Positions 1-8,107 of a stretch of 42,880 nucleotides of DNA are shown here, one piece after another. The notes beneath the pieces are model-generated. The model searched no databases, was not told the DNA's origin, and saw nothing but the letters and a program-made list of their open reading frames with translations. Within the stretch, counting starts at the first letter, position 1. Each line of letters starts with the position of its first letter. The stretch is from Prevotella sp. (GTDB lineage: Bacteria > Bacteroidota > Bacteroidia > Bacteroidales > Bacteroidaceae). Location: assembly GCA_017960525.1 (NCBI GenBank), contig JAGCZA010000102.1, positions 1-42,880 of the forward strand, given 5' to 3'. Position numbers and translations under genes: made by a program.

Positions 1-1
1 A

Positions 2-382
2 ATGGCAATAAGAATTGTTGGAGTAGATTTGCCCCAGAATAAGCGTGGCGAAATCGCATTGACTTATATCTATGGTATAGGTCGAAGTAGTTCAGCAAAG
101 ATATTGGACAAGGCCGGCGTGAGCCGCGACCTGAAAGTCAACGAATGGAGTGACGACCAGGCAGCCAAAATCCGTGAAATCATCGGCGCTGAATTTAAAG
201 TGGAAGGTGATCTCCGTACGGAGAGTCAACTCAACATCAAGCGACTGATGGATATTGGTTGCTATCGTGGAGTGCGTCATCGTAATGGTCTCCCCGTTCG
301 TGGACAGAGCACAAAAAACAATGCTCGTACGCGTAAAGGTAAGAAAAAGACTGTTGCAAACAAGAAGAAGGCCACTAAGTAA
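2..382 (+). CDS. rpsM: 30S ribosomal protein S13
   Basis: Small-subunit head protein that contacts the P-site tRNA and the 50S subunit. The 126-residue product starts [11 protein letters not shown], has the helix-two-turn-helix core (about 15-60) and the basic C-terminal tail with the [14 protein letters not shown] block (about 89-102) followed by Lys-rich residues, as expected for S13. The ATG lies at the second base of the window, so the gene is complete but its upstream region is not visible. It is the first gene seen of the S13-S11-S4-rpoA-L17 operon and is followed 36 nt later by rpsK. The intervening spacer is AT-rich with no Shine-Dalgarno motif, as is usual in Bacteroidetes. Identification is by direct family recognition. 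Confidence 0.98.
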   Translation: MAIRIVGVDLPQNKRGEIALTYIYGIGRSSSAKILDKAGVSRDLKVNEWSDDQAAKIREIIGAEFKVEGDLRTESQLNIKRLMDIGCYRGVRHRNGLPVRGQSTKNNARTRKGKKKTVANKKKATK

Positions 383-418
383 ATTTAAAAATTGAGAAAT
401 TAAAGAATTGAAAAGATT

Positions 419-808
419 ATGGCAAAGAAAACAGTCGTATCGAAAAAAAGGAATGTGAAGGTGACCGCTTTGGGCCAACTCCACGTTCATAGCTCTTTCA
501 ATAATGTCATCGTGTCGCTTGCTAACGACGAGGGCCAGGTTATTTCTTGGTCATCGGCTGGCAAGATGGGTTTCCGCGGCTCGAAGAAGAACACACCGTA
601 TGCTGCTCAGATGGCAGCAGAGGATTGTGCAAAGGTTGCTTATGACCTGGGTCTTCGCAAGGTGAAGGCTTATGTGAAAGGTCCCGGCAACGGACGTGAA
701 TCCGCCATTCGTGCCATTCACGGTGCAGGTATCGAGGTGGTCGAAATCGTTGATGTCACCCCGCTGCCCCACAATGGCTGCCGTCCTCCAAAGCGCCGCA
801 GAGTGTAA
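419..808 (+). CDS. rpsK: 30S ribosomal protein S11
   Basis: Platform protein of the small subunit, binding 16S rRNA near the E site with S6, S18 and S21. The 129-residue product shows the S11 signatures: the conserved stretch [15 protein letters not shown] near residue 25, the [13 protein letters not shown] helix, [15 protein letters not shown] and the terminal [17 protein letters not shown]. Length is normal for the family. It starts 36 nt after rpsM and is followed by a 66-nt gap to rpsD. No internal promoter was recognised, so co-transcription is expected. Confidence 0.98.
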   Translation: MAKKTVVSKKRNVKVTALGQLHVHSSFNNVIVSLANDEGQVISWSSAGKMGFRGSKKNTPYAAQMAAEDCAKVAYDLGLRKVKAYVKGPGNGRESAIRAIHGAGIEVVEIVDVTPLPHNGCRPPKRRRV

Positions 809-874
809 TTGTTCATAAGGCCTGTGTGGCCTGTGATTCCCAAGTATTATTCAGAAAATATTTTTTTATTAGTT

Positions 875-1483
875 ATGGCAAAATATATTGGACCGAAATC
901 TAAAATTGCCCGCCGTTTTGGTGAAGCCATCTACGGCCCGGACAAAGTTTTGTCCCGTAGGAACTTCCCTCCGGGACAGCATGGCCAGAACCGTCGCCGC
1001 AAGCAGTCGGAATATGCAGTCATGCTGGCAGAGAAGCAGAAAGCCAAGTACACTTATGGAGTTCTTGAGCGCCAGTTCCGCATTATGTTTGAGAAAGCCG
1101 CAAAGGCTGACGGCATCACTGGTGAAGTGCTGCTGCAACTCTTGGAGAGCCGTCTCGACAATGTGGTTTACCGCCTGGGTCTCGCTCCCACACGTTCAGC
1201 TGCCCGCCAGATGGTGGGTCACCGCCACATCGTGGTCGACGGAAAGGTTGTCAACATCCCGTCTTATTCCGTGAAGCCTGGACAGATTATTGGCGTGAGA
1301 GAGAAGTCGAAGTCGCTGGAGGTCATCGCCGATGCTCTTGCTGGCTTCAACCACAGCAAGTATCCTTGGATTGAGTGGGACGAGCAGCAGAAGGCTGGCA
1401 AATTCCTCCATCGCCCTGAGCGTGAGGACATCCCTGAGAACATCAAGGAGCAGTTAATCGTTGAGTTGTACTCTAAGAACTAA
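875..1483 (+). CDS. rpsD: 30S ribosomal protein S4
   Basis: Primary 16S rRNA-binding protein of the 30S body. The reading frame is open back to 809, but the product with the conserved S4 N-terminus ([19 protein letters not shown]) begins at the ATG at 875, giving 202 residues, the normal size. The S4 RNA-binding domain is visible (about 92-155, with [20 protein letters not shown] and [10 protein letters not shown]). The N-terminus lacks the Cys zinc-binding knuckle seen in some S4 proteins, so this is the zinc-free type. It is encoded 14 nt upstream of rpoA. In many bacteria S4 also represses its own operon; no S4-binding pseudoknot was identified here. Confidence 0.98.
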   Translation: MAKYIGPKSKIARRFGEAIYGPDKVLSRRNFPPGQHGQNRRRKQSEYAVMLAEKQKAKYTYGVLERQFRIMFEKAAKADGITGEVLLQLLESRLDNVVYRLGLAPTRSAARQMVGHRHIVVDGKVVNIPSYSVKPGQIIGVREKSKSLEVIADALAGFNHSKYPWIEWDEQQKAGKFLHRPEREDIPENIKEQLIVELYSKN

Positions 1484-1497
1484 AAATCATTGAATTA

Positions 1498-2490
1498 ATG
1501 GCGATATTAGCATTTCAAAAACCCGATAAAGTTGTAATGTTGGAAGCCAACGACAGGTTCGGCAAGTTCGAATTCCGTCCGTTGGAGCCGGGCTTTGGTG
1601 TAACCATCGGAAACGCCCTGCGCCGCATTCTCCTTTCATCGCTTGAGGGCTATGCCATCAACACCATCCGTATCAGTGGTGTCGAGCATGAGTTCTCATC
1701 CGTTCCTGGTGTCAAGGAGGACGTCACCAACATTATCTTGAACCTGAAGCAAGTTAGGTTCAAGCAAGTAGTTGAAGAATTCGAGAACGAGAAAGTCAGC
1801 ATCACCGTTGAGAATTCTACCGAGTTCAAAGCCGGTGACATCGGCAAGTATCTGACCGGATTTGAAGTGTTAAATCCCGATTTGGTGATTTGCCATCTTG
1901 ACTCAAAGGCTTCAATGCAGATAGACCTGACGATTAACAAGGGGCGCGGCTATGTGCCTGCCGACGAGAACCGCGAGTTCTGCACCGACGTTAATGTCAT
2001 CGCTATCGATTCTATCTACACACCCATCCGTAACGTGCGCTATTCAGTAGAGCCTTATCGCGTAGAGCAGAAGACTGACTACGACAAACTCGTACTTGAA
2101 GTGACTACGGACGGTTCCATCCACCCGAAGGATGCCCTGAAGGAGGCCGCAAAAATACTCATCTACCATTTTATGCTCTTCTCTGACGAAAAGATTACGT
2201 TGGAGACACATGAGACGGAGACCAATCAGGAATTTGACGAGGAGATACTCCATATGCGCCAGTTGCTGAAGACGAAACTCGTAGACATGAACCTTTCGGT
2301 TCGTGCCCTGAACTGTCTGAAGGCAGCCGACGTGGAAACTCTCGGTGACCTGGTGCAGTATAACAAGACCGACCTCCTGAAGTTCCGCAACTTCGGCAAG
2401 AAATCGCTCACGGAGCTTGATGATTTGCTCGAGAGTCTGAATCTGTCGTTTGGAACCGACATTGCAAAGTATAAACTTGACAAGGAATAA
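1498..2490 (+). CDS. rpoA: DNA-directed RNA polymerase alpha subunit
   Basis: Alpha subunit of RNA polymerase, which dimerises to nucleate enzyme assembly and contacts activators and UP elements through its C-terminal domain. The 330-residue product has the N-terminal dimerisation domain (signature [23 protein letters not shown] near residues 26-48, cut here to key residues [18 protein letters not shown]) and the helix-hairpin-helix C-terminal domain (about 255-315, with [16 protein letters not shown] and [12 protein letters not shown]-like residues). Length is typical. It sits 14 nt after rpsD and 6 nt before rplQ, matching the conserved order. Confidence 0.98.
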   Translation: MAILAFQKPDKVVMLEANDRFGKFEFRPLEPGFGVTIGNALRRILLSSLEGYAINTIRISGVEHEFSSVPGVKEDVTNIILNLKQVRFKQVVEEFENEKVSITVENSTEFKAGDIGKYLTGFEVLNPDLVICHLDSKASMQIDLTINKGRGYVPADENREFCTDVNVIAIDSIYTPIRNVRYSVEPYRVEQKTDYDKLVLEVTTDGSIHPKDALKEAAKILIYHFMLFSDEKITLETHETETNQEFDEEILHMRQLLKTKLVDMNLSVRALNCLKAADVETLGDLVQYNKTDLLKFRNFGKKSLTELDDLLESLNLSFGTDIAKYKLDKE

Positions 2491-2496
2491 AAAGAA

Positions 2497-3006
2497 ATGA
2501 GACATAACAAGAAATTCAATCATCTGGGCCGTACTGCAGATCATCGTCGTGCTATGCTTGCCAACATGGCCATCTCGCTGATTATGCACAAAAGAATCAC
2601 TACGACCCTCGCAAAGGCAAAGGAACTGAAGAAATACGTAGAGCCGCTCATCACTAAGGCAAAGGAAGACTCTACCAATTCCCGCCGCGTCGTGTTCAGC
2701 TATCTTCAGAAGAAGGAAGCCATTAAGGAACTCTTCGGCCCAGTGGCCGAGAAGGTGGGCGACCGTCCTGGTGGCTATACCCGTATCATCAAACTTGGTA
2801 CACGTTTGGGCGACGCTGCTCAGGTGTGCTTCATTGAGTTGGTGGACTTCGATCCCGAAATGGCCAAGACCGATACCAAGAAGAAGGCCACACGTCGCAG
2901 CCGTCGTTCTGGCTCGAAGCAGACAGCCGCTGAGGCTCCTGCTGCAGAGGAGAAGGCTCCTGAAGCCGAAACTCCTGCCGCTGAAGAAGCACCTGCTGCC
3001 GAATAA
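2497..3006 (+). CDS. rplQ: 50S ribosomal protein L17
   Basis: Large-subunit protein near the peptide exit tunnel. The first ~120 residues are canonical L17 ([20 protein letters not shown], then the [11 protein letters not shown] and [14 protein letters not shown] motifs). Residues about 125-169 form a Lys/Arg then Ala/Glu/Pro-rich low-complexity tail, which is a known habit of Bacteroidetes L17 and makes it 169 residues instead of about 120. It starts 6 nt after rpoA and closes the operon; a strong hairpin follows 20 nt after the stop codon. Confidence 0.97.
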   Translation: MRHNKKFNHLGRTADHRRAMLANMAISLIMHKRITTTLAKAKELKKYVEPLITKAKEDSTNSRRVVFSYLQKKEAIKELFGPVAEKVGDRPGGYTRIIKLGTRLGDAAQVCFIELVDFDPEMAKTDTKKKATRRSRRSGSKQTAAEAPAAEEKAPEAETPAAEEAPAAE

Positions 3007-3026
3007 TATTCGTCAGGAAAGTTATA

Positions 3027-3067
3027 GAGTGTGGGGTAAGCATCGTGAAGGTGTTTATCCCACACTC
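3027..3067 (+). terminator. Terminator of the ribosomal protein operon
   Basis: Arms GAGTGTGGGGTAA (3027-3039) and TTATCCCACACTC (3055-3067) pair over 13 positions with one G-U, and the sequence GTTTTC follows. It lies between rplQ and the convergent gene ending at 3072, so it may act in both directions. Confidence 0.8.
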
Positions 3068-3071
3068 GTTT

Positions 3072-3524
3072 TCAGAGGGCTATGGAAGGGTAGGATGGAA
3101 TGTCGCTCAAGAACTCGTAGGAGCGATTCTCATAGTCCATTTTGCAGCAATAGTGGTGCAGGCCGTTGGAAACGACCAGGAAATCCACGTGGAGCAGCAG
3201 ATTGTAGGCCGTAATCTGGTCGAACACACGCTGCGTGAGTGCAATGTTGGGAGCCTTGTACTCCACAATCATCTGTGGCTGTAGCGTCCTGTCGTACAAA
3301 ACGGTGTCACAGCGCAGTTTCTTGTCGCCAATGTGCAGTTCCACTTCGTTAGCCAGCAGCCCCTTTGGATAGCCCTTGTGGTCTATGAGAAAGTGCACGA
3401 AATGCTGCCTCACCCATTCTTCTGGCGTCAATGCCACATATTTGCGGCGCAGAATGTCGAAAATCTGCCGATTTCCGCCCGTCTCTCGCAATTTTATTTC
3501 GTAGGAAGGCAGGTTTATTTCCAT
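3072..3524 (-). CDS. Type I restriction enzyme R-subunit N-terminal-like (HSDR_N_2) protein
   Basis: A 150-residue protein resembling the stand-alone nuclease-fold family related to the N-terminus of type I restriction R subunits. The visible core is EVELHIGDKKLRCDTVLYD followed by QMIVEYKAP, which matches the D...ExK arrangement of PD-(D/E)XK nucleases, and YNLLLHVDFLVVSNGLHHY. These short single-domain proteins are common next to housekeeping genes in Bacteroidetes, and their role is not established. The start at 3524 (MEINLPSYEI) is preferred over the frame opening at 3578, because a promoter-like TACCTTTG lies at 3548-3555 between them. It is convergent with rplQ and divergent from holA. 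Confidence 0.8.
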   Translation of the reverse strand: MEINLPSYEIKLRETGGNRQIFDILRRKYVALTPEEWVRQHFVHFLIDHKGYPKGLLANEVELHIGDKKLRCDTVLYDRTLQPQMIVEYKAPNIALTQRVFDQITAYNLLLHVDFLVVSNGLHHYCCKMDYENRSYEFLSDIPSYPSIAL

Positions 3525-3533
3525 TTTTATTTG

Positions 3534-3579
3534 TATCTTTGCAGGCGCAAAGGTACAAAATATCTTTGAGACGACCAAT
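3534..3579. promoter_or_regulatory. Back-to-back promoters between the nuclease-like gene and holA
   Basis: On the plus strand TATCTTTG (3534-3541) is a good Bacteroidetes -7 box for holA. On the minus strand TACCTTTG (3555-3548), preceded by TTGG (3579-3576) at a 20-nt spacing, fits the gene ending at 3072. The two elements overlap, so the two transcripts probably compete. Confidence 0.6.
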
Positions 3580-4606
3580 GGCAGAGAGTAAAAATGTGAG
3601 TTTCGACAGTATTATGGCCGACTTGAAGGCCCGCCGTTACAAGCCCGTCTATTATTTGATGGGTGACGAGGCCTATTATATCGACCAGATTTGCGACTTT
3701 ATTGCCGAGAATGTGTTGCAGCCCGAAGAGCGCGATTTCAACCAGACAGTGCTCTTTGGAAGCGACGTGACGGCCTCTCAGGTGGTCGATGCTGCGCGTC
3801 GATACCCTATGATGGCCCAATACCAGGTCATTATCGTTAAAGAGGCTCAGAATTTGAAAAACACCGATGCTCTGGAGAAGTATATGAAACAGCCGTCGGC
3901 GACCACAATTTTGGTGATTTGCCACAAAAATGGCAAAATTGACGGTCGAAAACGCGAATATGTGAAGGCCATACAGCAGGCAGGCGTGCTTTTTGAGAGC
4001 ATGAAACTGAAAGATTACCTTCTGCCCACTTTTATCGAGAAATATTTGCGCGAAAAACAGGTGAGCATCGACCAGAAGTCCACCCAACTCATCGCAGATG
4101 CTATCGGGTCGGATTTGAGCCGCTTGACGAGCGAACTCGACAAGGTGCTGATTTCGCTGCCCCAGGACGACCGGCGGGTGACGCCACAGGTGGTGGAAGA
4201 CCAGATAGGGGTGAGCAAGGATTTCAACAGTTATGAACTTCGCGACGCTATAGTGAACCGCAACGTTTTCAAGGCGAATCAGATTATCAATTATTTTGAC
4301 AAAAATCCGAAGGCCGGAAGCCTTTACTCATTTCTCCCAATGCTCTTCAACTACTTCCAAAACTTGATGCTGGCGCATTATTGTCCGCAAAAACAGAATC
4401 CAGACGCGCTGGCACAATGGCTGGAATTGAAATCTCAGTGGGCTGCGAAGGACTATATGACAGGCCTCAGAAATTTCACTCCAAGGAAAGTGATGGGCAT
4501 AATTGGCAAACTACGCGAAACTGATGCCAAAAGTAAGGGTCTTGACAACCCGAACACCCCTCCAGGTGAACTGATGAAGGAACTTATTTTTTACATATTG
4601 CATTAA
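3578..4606 (+). CDS. holA: DNA polymerase III delta subunit
   Basis: Clamp-loader subunit that opens the beta sliding clamp during chromosome replication. The 342-residue product has the delta-subunit pattern: KPVYYLMGDEAYYIDQICD near the N-terminus (clamp-binding domain I), the VIVKEAQNLKN segment, AIGSDLSRLTSELDKVLISL in the middle domain, and a helical C-terminal collar domain ending KELIFYIL. The frame is open from 3431, but the start at 3578 (MAESKNVSF) sits just after the promoter at 3534-3541 and gives the expected length. It is single, followed by a terminator hairpin and an AT-rich gap. Confidence 0.93.
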   Translation: MAESKNVSFDSIMADLKARRYKPVYYLMGDEAYYIDQICDFIAENVLQPEERDFNQTVLFGSDVTASQVVDAARRYPMMAQYQVIIVKEAQNLKNTDALEKYMKQPSATTILVICHKNGKIDGRKREYVKAIQQAGVLFESMKLKDYLLPTFIEKYLREKQVSIDQKSTQLIADAIGSDLSRLTSELDKVLISLPQDDRRVTPQVVEDQIGVSKDFNSYELRDAIVNRNVFKANQIINYFDKNPKAGSLYSFLPMLFNYFQNLMLAHYCPQKQNPDALAQWLELKSQWAAKDYMTGLRNFTPRKVMGIIGKLRETDAKSKGLDNPNTPPGELMKELIFYILH

Positions 4607-4643
4607 AATAAGCTCCTTTTCCTTGTTTTTCTTTCTAGAATAG

Positions 4644-4668
4644 GTACTCCTCATGAGGTACTTTTTTT
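4644..4668 (+). terminator. Terminator after holA
   Basis: GTACTCCTC (4644-4652) and GAGGTAC (4655-4661) form a short bulged stem followed immediately by seven T residues, a typical intrinsic terminator. Confidence 0.65.
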
Positions 4669-4669
4669 G

Positions 4670-5296
4670 TCCTAATTGCCTGTAATATCAGACTTTGGCT
4701 ATAGTTTACCCCTCTCAAAACTCGCATATTTCTGAATGCTTGGAGCGTGGCCCAGAATTTTCGAGTTATGACGTTTTTGGGTTTTTTCCTACTTTTAGAA
4801 TTTGTGCTTCACATTTCTTTGCATTTAAAAATCTAAATATTGCATCTTTAAATACCAATATTGATTTGTGTTTTTACAGAATTATGTAACATTTAGAATC
4901 TTAAATCAACAAGTTCGGCAACATTATAATTTAAAAGTATTTATGCAAATACTGGGGTTTACAATTGTAAACTAATAAATATCCACCCTATGGTTTTTGA
5001 TTATAAATATTTAATAGCCAGCCCATTATATTTTTATATTAATGTTGTCATTACCATATATTAGAATTTTTGGGGTGAAAAGTGAATAATGAAGCCTATT
5101 TGGAGTGTTTTATATGTAAATAGGTGTTTGATAACCAATTATTTGATTTAAAGTCTTAAATTTACGGTTGATATTGCGAAATTGCCCCATTGTTTAGGTT
5201 TATAAAACCAAATCAACTTTCCAAGCTACGCCTTTAAAGAATTTAAATTTATAACTTTTAATATTTAAACTTTAATAACTTATAATTCTTTTTAAA
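4670..5296. other. AT-rich intergenic region without a recognisable gene
   Basis: About 630 bases of markedly AT-rich sequence, with runs of TTTAAA/AATATT words. A 64-codon open frame at 4695-4889 has no promoter, no recognisable motif and unlikely composition, so I treat it as non-coding. No tRNA, repeat array or strong hairpin was recognised. It could be a decayed insertion or an upstream regulatory region for the regulator at 5382. Confidence 0.5.
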
Positions 5297-5300
5297 TTTG

Positions 5301-5331
5301 TTGCTGTTTCCATTTTATTGTTTTACCTTTG
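5301..5331 (+). promoter_or_regulatory. Promoter of the XRE-type regulator
   Basis: TTGC at 5301-5304, a 19-nt spacer and TACCTTTG at 5324-5331 match the Bacteroidetes housekeeping consensus. The start codon follows 50 nt downstream. Confidence 0.7.
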
Positions 5332-5381
5332 TAAAGTCAAACGAAAATGGCCAAAATGGGCCTTTACCCTACTATACGACA

Positions 5382-5897
5382 ATGAAAGACAGAATCAGAC
5401 AGATAATGGAGTCGAAGCATATGACCCAACAAGTGTTCGCCGACTTCCTTGGCATCAATGCCGCCACCCTGAGTGGCATCTTCAACGACCGTACCAAGCC
5501 TACCCTCAACATCGTTGAGGCAGTGAGAAAGAAATTTCCTGACATTAGTCTTGACTGGCTGATGTTCGGTCAAGGTGAAATGAATCTCCAACAGATTGTT
5601 TCTGCGCAATCTGCTGTTAATGATCAGCCAGCTCCTGCTCCGTCAGTTTCATCTGTCCAGCAGCCGATGCTCGACTTTTCTATTCCCCCTACTACTTCGA
5701 GCTATGGACATACTTCATCGCCTACCCCACAACAGGGTCTGCAGCAGGTGTCACCAGCTAATAGTGTAAGAAATACACGGCAAGAATTGCTTCAAAATGA
5801 GGTAAGAATTATTGACAAACCTAAACGTCACATCACAGAGATTAGGGTCTATTATGACGACCAGACATGGGAGAGTTTTGTGCCCTCGAAAAAGTAA
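5382..5897 (+). CDS. XRE-family helix-turn-helix transcriptional regulator
   Basis: A 171-residue DNA-binding protein. Residues about 1-65 form a Cro/C1-type HTH: RQIMESKHMTQQVFADFLG, then INAATLSGIFNDRTKPTLN, with the family ending SLDWLMFGQGEM. The middle (about 70-140) is a Pro/Ser/Gln-rich linker. The last 30 residues (KRHITEIRVYYDDQTWESFV) form a small conserved-looking beta motif. The ATG at 5382 is preferred over the frame opening at 5298, because the upstream part overlaps the promoter. The target genes are unknown. It is followed by a remarkable triple-repeat hairpin. Confidence 0.85.
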   Translation: MKDRIRQIMESKHMTQQVFADFLGINAATLSGIFNDRTKPTLNIVEAVRKKFPDISLDWLMFGQGEMNLQQIVSAQSAVNDQPAPAPSVSSVQQPMLDFSIPPTTSSYGHTSSPTPQQGLQQVSPANSVRNTRQELLQNEVRIIDKPKRHITEIRVYYDDQTWESFVPSKK

Positions 5898-5962
5898 ATC
5901 CGTAAGTATTTTATATCATTTCCTTAACCACGGTTAGCGTTTAGCCCATTCTTCCCTGGAGC

Positions 5963-6047
5963 GGCTGAAAAGTTTGGATGGTTCAAACTATGAGTTTGGA
6001 CGGTTCAAACTCCTACTTTGAACCGTCCAAACTTTTCAGCCCTTTTT
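5963..6047 (+). terminator. Large triple-copy hairpin, probable terminator
   Basis: Left arm 5963-5987 and right arm 6017-6041 are 25-nt inverted copies (GGCTGAAAAGTTTGG... versus its complement) with one G-U, followed by six T residues. The loop (5993-6011) contains a further direct copy of AGTTTGGACGGTTCAAACT, which can also pair with the right arm. It separates the convergent genes ending at 5897 and 6052. Confidence 0.75.
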
Positions 6048-6051
6048 TCTG

Positions 6052-6339
6052 TCACTTTTTGCGTTTGGGATTCTTGGGGAACCATCCACGTTCTACACGC
6101 TTTTTCTGTTCAAATAGTTCCCCTATTCCCCATAGAGCAGAGAAAGCAAAGATACCAAGGAAGACCGACAGGTATGTGTTTTGAACCAGCAACGAGCCGC
6201 CAATGCACGCCAGACCGATAAGCAGATAAACCCACCACACTCTCGTTCCAAGATAATACTCGGTTTTAATCACAATCGGATGCCAGAGTCCGATACACAA
6301 AAAGGCCCCGAGGCCAAGTATAAGCCCTTCAAAATTCAT
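6052..6339 (-). CDS. DUF4491 family small membrane protein
   Basis: A 95-residue membrane protein of the DUF4491 family, recognised by MNFEGLILGLGAFLCIGLWHP at the start (first 20: MNFEGLILGLGAFLCIGLWH) and the following PIVIKTEYYLGTRVWW. Three hydrophobic segments are visible (about 3-20, 33-50, 57-75), followed by a basic cytoplasmic tail rich in Lys and Arg. Its function is unknown. It begins 15 nt after the stop of the upstream gene on the same strand (6355-7944), so the two are probably co-transcribed. Confidence 0.88.
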   Translation of the reverse strand: MNFEGLILGLGAFLCIGLWHPIVIKTEYYLGTRVWWVYLLIGLACIGGSLLVQNTYLSVFLGIFAFSALWGIGELFEQKKRVERGWFPKNPKRKK

Positions 6340-6354
6340 ATTACTTGTTGTGTT

Positions 6355-7944
6355 TCACCGCACGGTCATAAAGTTTTCTTTCAGTGTGAAGGTCTTCTCA
6401 TATCCCTTTGTCTTCACGGTGTAGGTACTGCCAATCTTAAAGGCAGGGCAGGTGACAATGCTGGCACTACGGCGCATTGAGAAGGGAATGGTGACGGTCT
6501 CAAGGAGTTTGCCGCTGCTGTCGGAAATAGTTACGGGTTCGTCCTTCACGATGTTCAGGCCGATGAGCAGGACTGTGGGCTGCTTGGCGGTCTCGTTTGT
6601 AGGCACGGATGGCATCTCGCCCATACCGCCGCCGACTGAGAAGATGGTGCCGCCCTCAATGACCAAGGGGGAGAAGTCGCAGTCCAGGCCCTCCTCGGGT
6701 GAGCCTACCTGGCTCCATGCGTAGACGGTTCCGTCCCGGACGACGATGGCTGGGATAGCATCCTGATTGTTGTTGCTACCGCCGAAGGGCATGAAAAAGC
6801 CTCCCGGGGGATTGGAGTCGATGGCATCGTTGCCTGTGCTTCGGGCGATGACGTGTGTACCATTGAACTCGATGGTGGCGCCGGCGTTGATGGCATCATC
6901 GGGAGACAGCACATCAACGTTGCCGCCATTGAAGGCGATGCCCTGCTTGCCCTCGATACCCTCGGCTCCGGCGGTGGTGGTGCGCACGTTCACATTGCCG
7001 CTATTGATGGTAATCTTGCCCTTCGACGCAATGCCCTTGGTAGAGGCCACATACTTGTGCTTGCCACCAAATCCCCCACCGAAACCGCCCTGAATACTGT
7101 CGTCGGGCATAGGGAAGTCTGCTCGGATAGTGCTGTCGCCATGCATTGGGAATCCACCAGGGAATCCTGGGAAACCACCAAACTTGGTACTGTCATTAGG
7201 CATAGGGAATCCTGGGAAACCACCAAACTTGGTACTGTCATTTGGCATTGGGAATCCGCCAGGGAATCCTGGGAAGCCACCTAACTTGGTACTGTCATTA
7301 GACATTGGGAAGCCGCCTGGGAATCCTGGGAACCCGCCAAACATCGTGCTGTCGTTGGGCATGGGGAAGCCGCCGAAGCCAAAAGGTTTTTCTCCCAGAT
7401 TGTCGCCCGTAGTCGTCACGTTGAGGGTCAGTTCCTCGATGGTGATGTCCTTTTTTGTCTTGATGCCTCGGCAGCCGTCGCCAGTAGCGACGATGTTTAG
7501 GGTTCCTTTGCCTGAGAACAGCACTTTGTCTTTCGACCAGATGACAGCCGCCTTGTGGTTGGCGGTGTCTTTGCAGGCAGTGGTGGTGAGCGTGTTCTTG
7601 GTGCCCTTGGCAGCCACTATCTCCACCTTCTTCTTGTTCTTCAGGTCGAGTGTAGCCCCTTCCTGACTGGTCAGGTTCAGGCCGTCGAGCCTTATTTTCG
7701 CCTTTCCGGCGGTTTTCAGCCTGAGTTGCCCGTCATCGCTCTTGCCCTTCAGCAGAATGGTGAGCTTGTGGCTGGTGTATTGGCTTTCTATACTCACTCT
7801 GGCACCGTCTACGGTCACCTTAACGCTGTCGTTAGTGGTTTGTGACACCTTTGCTGAAGAACCGTTGAAGCGGATTGTGATGTCTTCAGCATAACACACG
7901 CTGCACATCAGTAAGGATAATGTCCATAAAAGAATCTTTTTCAT
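6355..7944 (-). CDS. Secreted carbohydrate-binding domain protein (Cthe_2159/DUF4353-like)
   Basis: A 529-residue exported protein. A signal peptide (MKKILLWTLSLLMCSVCYA) is followed by beta-rich sequence. The pattern GATLDLKNKKKVEIVAAKGTKN, with a later VLFSGKGTLNIVATGDGCRGI and GIEGKQGIAFNGGNVDVLS, matches the beta-helix family typified by Cthe_2159, a polygalacturonate/cellulose-binding fold. Between about residues 190 and 290 sits a low-complexity insert of Gly/Phe/Pro units with the core FPMPNDSTKFGG. The C-terminus ends in a short beta domain (FKIGSTYTVKTKGYEKTFTL). A weak minus-strand promoter lies near 7990 and the gene is divergent from the TonB receptor. Its ligand is not known. Confidence 0.82.
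   Translation of the reverse strand: MKKILLWTLSLLMCSVCYAEDITIRFNGSSAKVSQTTNDSVKVTVDGARVSIESQYTSHKLTILLKGKSDDGQLRLKTAGKAKIRLDGLNLTSQEGATLDLKNKKKVEIVAAKGTKNTLTTTACKDTANHKAAVIWSKDKVLFSGKGTLNIVATGDGCRGIKTKKDITIEELTLNVTTTGDNLGEKPFGFGGFPMPNDSTMFGGFPGFPGGFPMSNDSTKLGGFPGFPGGFPMPNDSTKFGGFPGFPMPNDSTKFGGFPGFPGGFPMHGDSTIRADFPMPDDSIQGGFGGGFGGKHKYVASTKGIASKGKITINSGNVNVRTTTAGAEGIEGKQGIAFNGGNVDVLSPDDAINAGATIEFNGTHVIARSTGNDAIDSNPPGGFFMPFGGSNNNQDAIPAIVVRDGTVYAWSQVGSPEEGLDCDFSPLVIEGGTIFSVGGGMGEMPSVPTNETAKQPTVLLIGLNIVKDEPVTISDSSGKLLETVTIPFSMRRSASIVTCPAFKIGSTYTVKTKGYEKTFTLKENFMTVR
7130..7385. repeat. In-frame tandem repeats encoding Gly/Phe/Pro units
   Basis: Within the gene at 6355-7944 the segment CTGGGAAACCACCAAACTTG and its variants recur about every 45-63 bp. 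It encodes units of 15-21 residues (core GGFPMPNDSTKF) with five to six copies. Unit lengths are all multiples of three, so copy-number change would keep the frame. Confidence 0.85.
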
Positions 7945-8091
7945 AAATTACCTTAGAATAGGGGGCTGTTTTATGATTTGGACTGCGAAAATACGAAAAA
8001 ACTCAGAAACAGCAGTTCCTTTGCCCCCGATTTTATAATTGTTTATGAATTATTGGGTGTATATGTGGTATTCAATATGAAGAATTATTCG

Positions 8092-8099
8092 TAACTTTG
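8092..8099 (+). promoter_or_regulatory. -7 box upstream of the TonB-dependent receptor
   Basis: TAACTTTG at 8092-8099 matches the -7 consensus, 8 nt before the start codon, so the transcript would have almost no leader. The -33 element is poor. Confidence 0.45.
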
Positions 8100-8107
8100 C
8101 ACCGGAA

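Noticed and set aside
4695-4889. 64-codon open frame in the AT-rich gap
   Set aside because: No promoter, motif or plausible composition.
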